A stretch of 22,772 nucleotides of DNA from a virus: positions 1 to 22,772 of IMG/VR virus record IMGVR_UViG_3300046011_000296; one strand, given 5' to 3'. Position numbers and translations under genes: made by a program. Below the pieces are notes generated by a model that made no database searches, was not told where the DNA came from, and saw nothing but the letters and a program-made list of their open reading frames with translations. Below, one piece after another: positions 13,947 to 22,700 of the stretch. Position 1 is the stretch's first letter. Each line of letters starts with the position of its first letter.

Positions 13947-14367
13947 CCAATTTGCTTCTGGAAAGTTTGCGATTGCGGAGTGCGATAGATGTGATCAGCG
14001 CTTTATGCTCAAGGAATTGCGGATACAAACCGTTAAAACCAGACCTTTTAAAATTAAGGTGTGTCGAGCGTGCTACGACCCTGATCAGCCACAGCTCCAG
14101 CTTGGTATGTACCCGGTTAACGATCCACAGGCCGTCCGTGAGCCACGCCCGGATGTGAGTTATCAACAGTCTGGTACGAGCGGATTGCAAGAACTGACGA
14201 CCAATAGCACCTCCCCGCTGGGCTTTGGTTTCCCTTTAGAGGGGAGTCGGGTATTTCAGTGGGGATGGTATCCAGTCGGTGGTTCATCCTACTTTGATGC
14301 GGAGTTGACGCCGAACGATTTAGTGGCTAAAACAGCAGTAGGATCGGTAACAATCTCAATATCTTAG
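13939..14367 (+). CDS. Zinc-ribbon virion-module protein
   Basis: A 142-residue protein with two CxxC knuckles, C15-C18 (ECDRC) and C42-C45 (VCRAC), forming a probable zinc ribbon over the first 50 residues. A Pro/Gln-rich linker (DPDQPQLQLGMYPVNDPQ) follows and then a beta-type C-terminal half (FPLEGSRVFQWGWYPVGGSSYF, AVGSVTISIS). Proteins like this stand beside neck genes in related-looking phages, from recollection. It starts inside the HNH stop, so the HNH gene and it are co-translated. It may be a neck or tail adaptor with a structural zinc site. No enzymatic motif is visible. Confidence 0.8.
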   Translation: MPNQFASGKFAIAECDRCDQRFMLKELRIQTVKTRPFKIKVCRACYDPDQPQLQLGMYPVNDPQAVREPRPDVSYQQSGTSGLQELTTNSTSPLGFGFPLEGSRVFQWGWYPVGGSSYFDAELTPNDLVAKTAVGSVTISIS

Positions 14368-14376
14368 GAGTCCAAA

Positions 14377-14559
14377 ATGACTAAACAGATGCGTAGCGTA
14401 GCCAAAAAGGAAGCCATGAAGGCCGTCAAGGGTCATGAGGCTTCTATGCACAAGGCTAAAAAGATGAAGGCTGGTGGCCCGACTTCTCTCGACATGAAGA
14501 AGTATGGCCGTGGCATGGCAAAAGTAATGAACCAGCGTCAATCCGTAAGGGGACGATAA
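14377..14559 (+). CDS. Lys/Met-rich mini-protein
   Basis: A 60-residue basic peptide (MTKQMRSVAKKEAMKAVKGH, then SMHKAKKMKAGG and a tail ending SVRGR). It contains a KAGG block like the KKGG/AKGG blocks of the cassette at 10379-11520, but not the GKTKG motif. TTAGGAGT at 14364-14371 is a good ribosome site, and the stop overlaps the next ATG (TAATG), so translation is credible. It lacks any hydrophobic core and is probably disordered or DNA-bound. Confidence 0.7.
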   Translation: MTKQMRSVAKKEAMKAVKGHEASMHKAKKMKAGGPTSLDMKKYGRGMAKVMNQRQSVRGR

Positions 14560-14849
14560 TGGCTAAGTTCAGCAAAAAAGTGATGGGCAAAGAGGTAGGC
14601 AGCGGCGAGCTGTATGCCACCCCCCATACCATGCAAGGTTCCGTGATCGATGAGAAGGCAGCGATGCTGTCTGTCAGTCGTCCTCCCGATCCTAATACGC
14701 TTGCCGCTAAGGACTTTACCTGTAACACCCCGGCTGGCCGTGTGAGCTTTGGCGATCCTGGCCGTGACAACGTGAAGACCGACGGTATCAGGATTCGTGG
14801 AACTGGGGCAGCAACCAAGGGCGTAATGGCTAGAGGGCCGATGGCGTGA
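14559..14849 (+). CDS. Small conserved phage protein ending GTGAATKGVMARGPMA
   Basis: A 96-residue protein. The N-terminus is basic (MAKFSKKVMGKEVGSGELYA), the middle is polar, and the C-terminal motif GIRIRGTGAATKGVMARGPMA-like block (about 76-96) is one I recall as conserved in phages with this gene order. AAGGGG at about 14547-14552 precedes the ATG. The stop overlaps the next gene's GTG start (GTGA). No activity can be read. The position directly before a neck gene and the flexible Gly/Arg/Met-rich tail suggest an extended arm that binds a partner in the virion. Confidence 0.78.
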   Translation: MAKFSKKVMGKEVGSGELYATPHTMQGSVIDEKAAMLSVSRPPDPNTLAAKDFTCNTPAGRVSFGDPGRDNVKTDGIRIRGTGAATKGVMARGPMA

Positions 14850-15502
14850 ATTATTCCGAATTGACCGCTGCAATTAAGGGCTACGCAGAGAACGATTTCC
14901 CAGAAACAGTGGGATCGTTTACCTCTGCCAGCCAGATAGCTACGTTTGTTGAGCAGGCGGAGCAGCGGATCTACAACTCTGTGCAGATTCTTGCGCTGCG
15001 GAAGAACTCTACTGGTACGGTTACTGGTGGGAGCCAGTATCTGTCCGCCCCCTTGGATTGGCTGTCCACCTTCTCTCTAGCAGTAATTGACCCTGTAACG
15101 GGTGAGTACGAGTACCTGCTGGACAAGGATGTGAACTTCATCCGCCAGGCGTACCCATATCCAACGACATCAGGCAAACCGCTGTACTATGGTTTATGGG
15201 ATGAGAACACGTTCATCCTGGGGCCGACGCCAGACGCCAATTACACGATGGAGCTGCACTACTTCTATTATCCCGAGTCAATTGTGACGGCTGGCACGTC
15301 CTGGCTTGGGGATAACTTTGACTCTGTTCTTTTGTATGGTGCTTTGCTGGAAGCCGCGGCGTTTATGAAGAGCGAGCCAGATACGATTGGCAATTACACG
15401 GCCCGATACAATGAAGCCATGAGCGTTCTAAAGCAGCTTAGCGAAGGCAAGAACCGGTCAGACGCCTACCGTAATGGCCAGATTAGAGTGCCGATTACAT
15501 GA
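14846..15502 (+). CDS. Head-tail connector / tail tubular protein A-like
   Basis: A 218-residue protein with the pattern of podovirus tail tubular A or gp4/gp6-like connectors. An N-terminal helix (NYSELTAAIKGYAENDF, then IATFVEQAEQRIYNSVQILA) leads to a beta middle (GSQYLSAPLDWLSTFSLAVI, KPLYYGLWDENTFILGPTP, YTMELHYFYYPESI) and a C-terminal helix bundle (SVLLYGALLEAAAFMKSEPD, ARYNEAMSVLKQLSEGK). GTG at 14846 is the start, overlapping the upstream stop as GTGA. Such proteins form the ring below the portal. It is the second neck-type protein in the window, the other being at 12415-13347. Confidence 0.82.
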   Translation: MNYSELTAAIKGYAENDFPETVGSFTSASQIATFVEQAEQRIYNSVQILALRKNSTGTVTGGSQYLSAPLDWLSTFSLAVIDPVTGEYEYLLDKDVNFIRQAYPYPTTSGKPLYYGLWDENTFILGPTPDANYTMELHYFYYPESIVTAGTSWLGDNFDSVLLYGALLEAAAFMKSEPDTIGNYTARYNEAMSVLKQLSEGKNRSDAYRNGQIRVPIT

Positions 15503-15915
15503 TCACTCAGACACAGACCACGTCGTTCAAAGAGGAACTCTACGAGGGTATCCACGATCTTTTGACCGATACCATCAAGATCGCTCTCTACACCGCCAAC
15601 GCCGATTTAGGGGCATCCACGACGGTCTATACCACGGACCAAGAAGTCACTGGAACAGGCTACACCGCCGGGGGTCTTACTGTAACAAATGTTACAGTGG
15701 CATCGTCTGGAACAACCGCGTATGTGAGCTTTGACAATCCTCAGTGGACCGGGGTGTCGTTTACCTGCCGGGGCGCTTTGATATATAACTCCAGCAAGGC
15801 CAATAGATCCGTAGCAGTCCTCAACTTCGGCAACGACAAGATTGTGACCAACGGAACATTTACGGTCACGATGCCTGCCAACACGGCTACAACCGCCCTG
15901 ATAAGGTCTCAATAA
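15499..15915 (+). CDS. Small beta-rich virion protein carrying the palindrome
   Basis: A 138-residue beta protein (MITQTQTTSFKEELYEGIHD start; IKIALYTANADLGASTTVY; TGTGYTAGGLTVTNVTV; ALIYNSSKANRSVAVLNFG; a TALIRSQ end). The pattern recurs in phage tail or decoration proteins, as I recall. A weaker version is seen in the 155-residue gene at 16783-17250. The start overlaps the previous stop by ATGA and the stop overlaps the next ATG by one base. Its coding sequence contains the perfect 20-bp palindrome at 15679-15698, read as Thr-Val-Thr-Asn-Val-Thr. Virion role from context. Confidence 0.82.
   Translation: MITQTQTTSFKEELYEGIHDLLTDTIKIALYTANADLGASTTVYTTDQEVTGTGYTAGGLTVTNVTVASSGTTAYVSFDNPQWTGVSFTCRGALIYNSSKANRSVAVLNFGNDKIVTNGTFTVTMPANTATTALIRSQ
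15679..15698. promoter_or_regulatory. Intragenic copy of the leader palindrome
   Basis: ACTGTAACAAATGTTACAGT is a perfect 9-bp inverted repeat around AA. Its 18 bases from 15681 to 15698 are identical to 38-55 in the leader. It lies inside a virion gene, in frame as ACT-GTA-ACA-AAT-GTT-ACA-GTG minus the last base, so a Val/Thr-rich protein context could favour it by chance. I found no other full palindrome of this type in the window, although isolated half-sites are common. Confidence 0.6.
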
Positions 15916-16781
15916 TGTTCGCTTCGTTCTTCTCCGAACCACCGACTGTAGTGGTATCTCAGATCCCCCCGACTGAGCATGAGACATGGATGCCAGCGGA
16001 AGACTTTGAGATGTGTGGGTCGCTGAACATAGACCTGGATCTCTTAAAGAAGAATGTCGAAACCAACATCAGGAAGGGCTTTCAGCAGATCGTTCCCCAT
16101 CCGACTAATGAGGTGGAGGCAATGATTGTTGGGGGCGGACCGTCCTTGAAAGAATACATCCACGAAATTAAGAGCCTGCGCCGCCAAGGTGTGAAGCTCA
16201 TTACTTTGAACAACGCCTACCAATACTGTATCGACGCGGGGGTGATGCCTTCTGCAATGGTTATGGTAGACGCCAGGCCGTTCAATGCACGATTTGTAGA
16301 AAACATCATCCCGGACTGCAAATACTTTATTGCATCGCAGTGTGACCCGACGGTCTTTGACAAGCTGCCCAAGGACAGGACTTATATCTGGCACACCAGC
16401 GCGGAAGAGATTAGTGACATTCTGGCGACCGAATACGCCAATTGGTATCCCGTTCCTGGCGGTTCTACCGTCTTGTTACGGACGCTACCTTTGTTTAGAA
16501 TGTTAGGATTCAAGCGGTTTCATATCTTTGGATGTGATTCCTGTTTGGAAGATGGAGCGCACCATGCTTACGAGCAGCAAGAAAACGATGACCAGATGGT
16601 CATTCCTGTGCGTGTCGGCGGCAAAGTTTTTCACTGTAATCCGTGGATGGTTTCGCAGGCCAAAGAGTTTATTGACTTGATCGCCTGCATGGGTGATGTG
16701 ATGGAGTTGGAAATCTACGGCGGATTACTCCGTCAAATTTTGGAAACTGGCGCTTCTCGCGCAGACTTAGAGGAGATTTAA
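15915..16781 (+). CDS. DUF115 / MptE-like (Rossmann-type) protein
   Basis: A 288-residue protein resembling the DUF115/MptE-like domain. It has a glycine loop IVGGGPSL (71-78), the strand ending VMVDARP (116-122), the block PGGSTVLLR (181-189), and HIFGCDSCLEDGAHHAY (203-219). The superfamily includes archaeal 6-hydroxymethylpterin diphosphokinase and bacterial motility accessory (Maf) glycosyltransferase-like proteins, so phosphate- or sugar-nucleotide chemistry is possible. Substrate cannot be read from the sequence. It sits between two small virion proteins and ahead of fibre genes, where it might modify a virion protein or glycan. The ATG overlaps the preceding TAA, with AAGG upstream. 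Confidence 0.8.
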   Translation: MFASFFSEPPTVVVSQIPPTEHETWMPAEDFEMCGSLNIDLDLLKKNVETNIRKGFQQIVPHPTNEVEAMIVGGGPSLKEYIHEIKSLRRQGVKLITLNNAYQYCIDAGVMPSAMVMVDARPFNARFVENIIPDCKYFIASQCDPTVFDKLPKDRTYIWHTSAEEISDILATEYANWYPVPGGSTVLLRTLPLFRMLGFKRFHIFGCDSCLEDGAHHAYEQQENDDQMVIPVRVGGKVFHCNPWMVSQAKEFIDLIACMGDVMELEIYGGLLRQILETGASRADLEEI

Positions 16782-16782
16782 A

Positions 16783-17250
16783 ATGGCTGCAACCGCATGG
16801 CAACTGTATAACACTGCCAAACGCTACATCGGCAACGGGACGATTGAACTCGGTGCTGGTAACTTCAAGATGGCGCTGTTCCGTACTTCTAGTAATGCTT
16901 CGACCTTTACCCTCAGCACGTTTGGACAGTTGACGTCTCAGATCTCTGCGACCGGCGGATACGTGAGTGGTGGTAAAGCTCTTGTTCCGGCTACCGGCCA
17001 GTGGACAACGGGCGCATCAGCTAAGCAGATGAAGTTCACCTACTCGACAGTGGGCCTGACCTTCACCGCTTCTGGCGCTTCGTTGACAAACATTCGGTAC
17101 GCTGTGATTACGTTTGGAGCATCGGCTGCTGTGGCTTCCGCCCGTAAGTTGGTTTGCTTCTGCCAGCTATCGAGCGCACAGTTTACTGTCACGTCGCCCA
17201 ACACTCTTACGGTTCTTCCGGCTGCTACTGGCGTCTTCACCCTTACCTAA
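16783..17250 (+). CDS. Small beta-rich virion protein
   Basis: A 155-residue Ser/Thr/Ala-rich beta protein (WQLYNTAKRYIGNGTIELGA, FKMALFRTSSNASTF, GGYVSGGKALVPATGQW, YAVITFGASAAVASARKLV, SAQFTVTSPNTLTV). It is similar in strand order to the 138-residue protein at 15499-15915: IKIALYTANAD against FKMALFRTSSNA, then G-Y-xGG, then a late hydrophobic pair. GAGGAG just before the ATG is a strong ribosome site. The DUF115-like gene ends one base before. A tail or decoration role is inferred. No catalytic feature is seen. Confidence 0.78.
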   Translation: MAATAWQLYNTAKRYIGNGTIELGAGNFKMALFRTSSNASTFTLSTFGQLTSQISATGGYVSGGKALVPATGQWTTGASAKQMKFTYSTVGLTFTASGASLTNIRYAVITFGASAAVASARKLVCFCQLSSAQFTVTSPNTLTVLPAATGVFTLT

Positions 17251-17266
17251 ACAGTAAGGGGGCAAG

Positions 17267-18493
17267 ATGTTTGCACAAGCCCCGTTTTCGGGTGCCCCTT
17301 TTGCATCTGAAGAGGGGGTATTTCAATATGTAGTCACACCGGCTACAGGGGCAGTTGTTGCTGCTGGAGTTGCACCAGCGATTTTAAGAGGCACAGTTGT
17401 TGTGCCTGGTGTTGGCGCTTTGTCGTTAGTTGGGGTTGCGCCAACTCTTAAAACAGACAGTTTTATCACTCCCAATGCTGGTGCGGTTGTTATTGCAAGC
17501 GCTGCTCCAACGACCCTTGTTGGTGTATCAATTGCGCCAGGTGTAGGTCAGGTATCTATTCAAGGATTCGCGCCTGAATTCAGATCAGAAACATTTATTA
17601 CGCCAGCGACGGGCGCTGTAACTGCTACCGGATTTGCTCCAGTTGTTGAGTTCAATACCTTCATTACGCCTGGAGTTGGGTCTTTAACAATAGCGGGAGT
17701 TGCTCCGACTGTTTCGTCTGGAACTGTAATCACTGTAGACAGTGGAAGCATAAGCATTGTTGGTGACGTTCCAGAATTATTGCGCGGGACAGTTGTTATA
17801 CCAATAGTGGGAGCAGTAACAGTAGATGGAAATGTACCAATCACTAACGTAGCCATTGAAACAGGAACGGGTTTAATTTCTGTTGCTGGACAAGCACCAA
17901 CGGTTGCAATTAGCGGTGTAATAGAAGTAGGCACAGGCAGCATAGCAATTACTGGGTTGCAGCCTAGTGTAGTGCGCGGTACTGTTATTACGCCAAATGT
18001 AGGTGCGGTAACTATAGATGGGCAAACACCGGTAATTTTAAGAGAAACGGTTATCTCCCCAACAGGTGGGTCGGTCATTGTTGGATCTGTGCCTAGCGTA
18101 GTAGTTGCCGGTCAGATTACGATACCGGGTACGGGAACCTTAGTAGCTGCGGGGGTTGCACCTCAGACAAACCTTGCAATTATTCCTGGTAGCGGTGCGG
18201 CTAACATTCAAGGACAGGTGCCGGACTCTGGGCAATCAATCGTTACAACACCAGCAGGGGCAAACCTTTCACTTGTAGGGGCTGCCCCGATTACGGCGCT
18301 AGGTCGAGATATAGTTCCAGGCACAGGTGCGATAACATCGGCAACAAGCGCACCTGATGTGGTGCAAAGCGCAGTCATAACACCGGGAACAGCAAACGTA
18401 GTAATAGTGACTTTTGCTCCCAAACGGCAGAGTCCAAATTGGGTCGTAATCAACGACGCGCAGAATCCGAATTGGATACCGATTGCCGCATAG
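17267..18493 (+). CDS. Tandem-repeat tail protein, 17 x ~22 residues
   Basis: A 408-residue protein almost wholly built of a 21-22-residue repeat: hydrophobic-I-T-P-G-x-G-x-V-x-I-x-G-x-A-P-x-V, then a polar turn. I count about 17 copies between residues 21 and 390. The ends are non-repeat: MFAQAPFSGAPFASEEGVFQ at the start and PNWVVINDAQNPNWIPIAA at the end, the latter with two Asn-Trp pairs. Even spacing with a Gly-Gly turn and a Pro break suggests a beta-solenoid or beta-sandwich stack, such as a fibre shaft. AAGGGGG precedes the ATG. The fibre gene follows after 10 bases. Function is inferred from repeat and position. Confidence 0.82.
   Translation: MFAQAPFSGAPFASEEGVFQYVVTPATGAVVAAGVAPAILRGTVVVPGVGALSLVGVAPTLKTDSFITPNAGAVVIASAAPTTLVGVSIAPGVGQVSIQGFAPEFRSETFITPATGAVTATGFAPVVEFNTFITPGVGSLTIAGVAPTVSSGTVITVDSGSISIVGDVPELLRGTVVIPIVGAVTVDGNVPITNVAIETGTGLISVAGQAPTVAISGVIEVGTGSIAITGLQPSVVRGTVITPNVGAVTIDGQTPVILRETVISPTGGSVIVGSVPSVVVAGQITIPGTGTLVAAGVAPQTNLAIIPGSGAANIQGQVPDSGQSIVTTPAGANLSLVGAAPITALGRDIVPGTGAITSATSAPDVVQSAVITPGTANVVIVTFAPKRQSPNWVVINDAQNPNWIPIAA
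17327..18436 (+). repeat. Coding tandem repeat, about 66-bp period
   Basis: The repeat unit encodes roughly ITPGVGxVxIxGxAPxVxxGT. About 17 copies, mostly 63-66 bp, differ strongly at DNA level and are recognisable mainly as protein. The most faithful positions are the Pro-Gly-x-Gly turn and the Ala-Pro pair. There are no spacers, so it is not a CRISPR. Confidence 0.8.
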
Positions 18494-18503
18494 AGGATAG
18501 ATC

Positions 18504-19754
18504 ATGCCACTTGTACTAAAAGACAGAGTTAAAGAGACTACGACAACCACCAGCACGGGCAGTTATACGCTCGCTGGGGCGGTCGGTGGATACCAGGCAT
18601 TCTCCGTCATCGGGAATGGAAATACGACGTACTACGCGGTTACAAATGGGACAGACTGGGAAGTGGGCATTGGAACCTACACTTTGTCTGGTACTGTACT
18701 TAGCCGTGACACAATCTTAGAGTCATCTAATTCAGGCAACGCCGTTAACTGGAGCGCAGGAACTAAGGAGATCTTCTGTACTTATCCAGCCGAGCGTTCG
18801 ATGTATGTGGATGGCACGACGATTACGCCAGCTATATCAGCCAGGCTTGGGTTTACTAACCTAGCCCAAGGTTCTGCGCTTTCTGTTTTAGGGGTTACTG
18901 GTAACGCCACTGCGGATAACGCAAGCATAGCTGCTGGTACAGACAACCAAGTTCTTCGTAGGTCTGGTACATCAGTAGCGTTTGGTGCAGTCAACCTTGC
19001 GTCAACAGATGCTGTCACTGGAGATCTTCCATTCTCTAATCTTGCCCAAGGTTCTGCTCTGTCAGTTCTTGGTGTAACAGGTAACGCAACGGCAGACAAC
19101 GCCAGTATTGCGGCAGGAACGGATCACCAGGTACTTCGTAGGTCTGGAACGACTGTAGCGTTTGGTGCGGTTAACCTTGCTCAGTCAGCGGCTGTAACAG
19201 GAACCCTTGCGGTAACTAATGGTGGCACTGGGATTACTTCATTTGGTTCTGGTGTTGCTACATGGCTAGGCACCCCTTCTTCTACGAACCTTCGTTCAGC
19301 AGTTACAGATGAAACGGGTACTGGCTCTCTAGTCTTTGCTACTTCTCCTACCTTAGTCACTCCCGTTCTTGGCACTCCCACCTCGGGCACTCTTAGCAAC
19401 TGTACGGTCGATGGCACGGATGCTGTTGGGTTTAGGAATACGCCGATCAATTCTCAATCTGCGGCCTATACTCTGGTGCTTACTGACGCAGGGAAAACGA
19501 TCCTGCACCCCGATTCAGACAACAACGCCCGGACATTTACAATACCGGCTAACGGAAGTGTGGCGTATCCAGTAGGTACAGTAATTACCTTTGTTAACAT
19601 GAAGAACACTGTGACGATTGCTATTACGACAGACACGATGTACTTGGCTGGCCCAGGCACTACGGGGTCACGGACTCTTGCTGAATATGGCGTTGCGACA
19701 GCGGTAAAACTTACGTCAACAAGCTGGCTTATATCTGGAAATGGCCTCACATGA
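18504..19754 (+). CDS. Tail fibre protein with internal duplication
   Basis: A 416-residue protein. The N-terminal domain (1-100) with MPLVLKDRVKETTTTTSTGS, FSVIGNGNTTYYAVTNG and GTVLSRDTILESSNSGNAVN resembles the virion-binding start of many phage tail fibres. A 60-residue block is duplicated at about 119-178 and 179-238, starting NLAQGSALSVLGVTGNATAD. Then come GGTGITSFGSG, a TPSSTNLRSAVTDETGTGSL segment and a GTPTSGTLSNCT segment typical of fibre shafts, and a C-terminal domain (about 310-416) with alternating strands. AGGAT precedes the ATG. The stop overlaps the next gene's ATG (ATGA). A role in host-surface contact is likely; the receptor is unknown. Confidence 0.82.
   Translation: MPLVLKDRVKETTTTTSTGSYTLAGAVGGYQAFSVIGNGNTTYYAVTNGTDWEVGIGTYTLSGTVLSRDTILESSNSGNAVNWSAGTKEIFCTYPAERSMYVDGTTITPAISARLGFTNLAQGSALSVLGVTGNATADNASIAAGTDNQVLRRSGTSVAFGAVNLASTDAVTGDLPFSNLAQGSALSVLGVTGNATADNASIAAGTDHQVLRRSGTTVAFGAVNLAQSAAVTGTLAVTNGGTGITSFGSGVATWLGTPSSTNLRSAVTDETGTGSLVFATSPTLVTPVLGTPTSGTLSNCTVDGTDAVGFRNTPINSQSAAYTLVLTDAGKTILHPDSDNNARTFTIPANGSVAYPVGTVITFVNMKNTVTIAITTDTMYLAGPGTTGSRTLAEYGVATAVKLTSTSWLISGNGLT
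18858..19181 (+). repeat. Duplicated 60-residue fibre block (180-bp period)
   Basis: Copy 1 starts at 18858 and copy 2 at 19038. Over the first 48 codons of each, 46 residues are identical (Asn/His and Ser/Thr are the only changes), whereas about 30 codons differ by my hand count, nearly all silently. The last 12 residues of each unit differ. Confidence 0.85.
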
Positions 19755-22700
19755 CCGGGATTCTTAATGCTCTCTTAGGTTTTCTTCGCCCATCGGCGGC
19801 ACAGCCTTACACCGTCATCCAGACGTTTACCTCTTCGACCACATGGGTCTGCCCTGCTGGTGTAACGGAGGTTGAGTATTTGGTTGTTGCTGGTGGTGCA
19901 GGTGGAGGGCAGCTAGGTGGTGGGGGCGGTGGAGCAGGTGGATTTAGAACTGCTTCTGCATACCCAGTTGTTGCTGGTACGGCATATACGGTTACAGTCG
20001 GTGGAGGTGGTGCCGGTGCTGCCGCTGCGCCTGTGAATCCTTATCAGGGTCTACGAGCAACTTCTGGGTCTAATTCAATCTTTGGTAATTCACCAAATGC
20101 TATTACGTCTGCTGGAGGTGGGGGCGGCGGTTCATACGGTCAACCCACTAATAATTCCCAAGGGGCTAGTGGGGGCAGTGGCGGGGGTGGTGCGGTTGAT
20201 ACTTCAACAAACACAGCAGAAATCGGTGGAGCCGGTAATACGCCTTCAGTAGCACCCGCACCAGCGCAAGGGAGTGGTGGAGGTACGTCTTACCGCAACT
20301 CTTCTCCAAGTTACGTGGGTGGCGGTGGCGGTGGCGGTGCTAGTGCTGTTGGAGCGAATGCACCCTCTACTGGCCCTGGTGGTAATGGCGGCAACGGAAC
20401 AGCGTCTACCATTTCTGGAACTTCTGTTACCTATGCAGGTGGCGGTGGTGGCGGTGGTGATACACGGGCACCAAATACAGCCGGAGGAACTGGAGGCACA
20501 GGCGGTGGCGCTAATGGTGGTGGATCACCAGGCGTTGCAGGTAGCTCAGCACCGGCAAATACCGGCGGTGGCGGCGGTGGCGGCAATGGTTCGCTTGTTC
20601 CTTTGGCATCAGCAGCAGGCGGTTCAGGCGGCTCTGGCATCGTCATCATCAAATACACGGTCACTCCTGCGACTACGATTGATGTAGTTCAGACCTTTAC
20701 ATCATCTGGCAACTGGACTGCCCCTGAAGGGGTGACAAGTGTTGAGTACCTTGTGGTTGCTGGTGGGGGTGGGGGAGCTAGGCAACAGGGTGGCGGAGGC
20801 GGAGCAGGCGGATTTAGAACTGGAACTGGACTTTCTGTTACCGCAGGTACTTCATACACTGTAACTGTTGGTGCAGGCGGTGCTGCCGCTACTGGAAATG
20901 CGCCCAATAATCAAGGGAGTCCTGGCGCAAATTCCGTATTTGGAAATGCACCCAGCGCCATTACATCTGCTGGTGGGGGTAACGGGGCTAGTTTTGATAC
21001 AAATGGCGGGAACGGTGGATCAGGCGGCGGTGCTGGAGGTTTTTTCACGACACAGGGGCTTGGCGGCTCTGGTAATACTCCCGTTACATCGCCATCTCAG
21101 GGAAATAATGGGGGCAATGGTTTCACATCTGGAAGTGCCAACAATAGACCATCTGGAGGTGGCGGCGGTGCTAGTGCGGTAGGTGGTAATGCAACATCTC
21201 CCGCATCGGGTAATGGTGGTAATGGAACCGCATCCACTATATCTGGATCATCTTTCACTTATGCAGGTGGTGGTGGCGGTGGGATGGGATCTAGTGGAGG
21301 ATCGGCTGGTTCAGGAGGTTCTGGCGGAGGCGGCGCTGGAGGAAAAGCCCCTGCTGTTGGAAGTGCTGGAACCGCTAACACAGGCGGAGGCGGAGGCGGC
21401 GCTGGAGATGACAACATTGCTGCTGGCGCAGGCGGCTCCGGCATTGTCATTCTCAAGTGGACTCAAGCCTTACAGGTCACAAACACCTTTACATCTTCAG
21501 GAACATGGGTAGCCCCACCAGGGGTCAGCACGGTGGAGTATCTCGTCGTGGCTGGCGGTGGTGGAGGTGGTCACATTGGTGGTGGAGGCGGTGCTGGTGG
21601 TTTTAGAACGGGGACAGGGCTTTCTGTTACCCCAGGAACTTCTTATCCGGTTACTGTTGGTGCCGGTGGTGCTGGTAAAAATTCATCAGTAAAAGCTGAC
21701 TCTGGAACGTCTTCAACATTCAGCACAATTACTTCTGCGGGTGGCGGAGGCGGTGGTTCTTATATAAATAACCCTTCGGCAGCAGTTGCTACGGGAGCAG
21801 ATGGAGGTTCTGGTGGTGGCGGCACTCTTAAAGATGGGCCAGCTACGTTTGGCCCAGGCGGTACAGGAAATACACCTTCTGTTTCGCCAAGCCAAGGAAA
21901 CAACGGAGGTTCAGGAATTTATGGCCCTACCCTATTTGGTGGCGGAGGTGGCGGTGGCGCATCCGCAGTAGGGCAGTCAGCAAGTGGTTCTCCAGCCCGG
22001 GGTGGCGGAAACGGCACAGCATCTTCTATTTCTGGAACATCGGTAACCTATGCTGGTGGTGGAGGTGGTGGCGGTCATAGTGGTGGTGGAACTACAGGTG
22101 GTACAGGCGGTACAGGTGGTGGTGGAAATGGTGGTAATGCAACTCCAGCCGCTACTGCTGGAGGTAATGGCACAGATAACACAGGTGGTGGTGCTGGTGG
22201 AGGCGGTTGGAATGCACCAACGTCAGCAACTGGTGGCAACGGCGGCTCCGGTATCGTGATCCTTAAATACCTCTCCAAGCCCAATTTCCAAATCTTCCAG
22301 GCTACTAGCACATGGGTATGCCCAACGGGGGTTACTGAAGTCGAGTACCTCGTTGTAGCGGGGGGTGGTGGAGGTGGTTCGGGCGGCGGTGGCGGAGGTG
22401 CGGGGGGTTATCGCACTGGAAACGGTTTGGCAGTCACTGCTGGAACGTCTTATACAGTAACAGTAGGCGCTGGAGGCAGTGGCGGTGCTCAGGCAACTGC
22501 CCCTGCTTTAAATAATGGTGTGGCCGGGTCAAATTCAGTATTTAGTACCATAACATCTGCCGGTGGAGGGTTTGGCGCTGCGGGAATTGCAGCAACAGCA
22601 GGTAATGGTGGTTCTGGTGGTTCTGGCGGCGGCGCTGGGATTCGTGCAGCAAGTTTGACAGGAGGGGCTGGTGACACACCATCAGTGTCTCCATCACAAG

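Noticed and set aside
17327-18436. Regular repeat, considered as a CRISPR array
   Set aside because: The period is continuous and coding, without conserved repeats separated by unique spacers, and no cas genes are present.
20274-22259. Several + strand frames of 60-140 residues and proline-rich - strand frames
   Set aside because: They are other frames of the glycine-rich adhesin: GGN codons read out of frame give Val/Leu/Ala-rich or, on the other strand, Pro-rich sequence.
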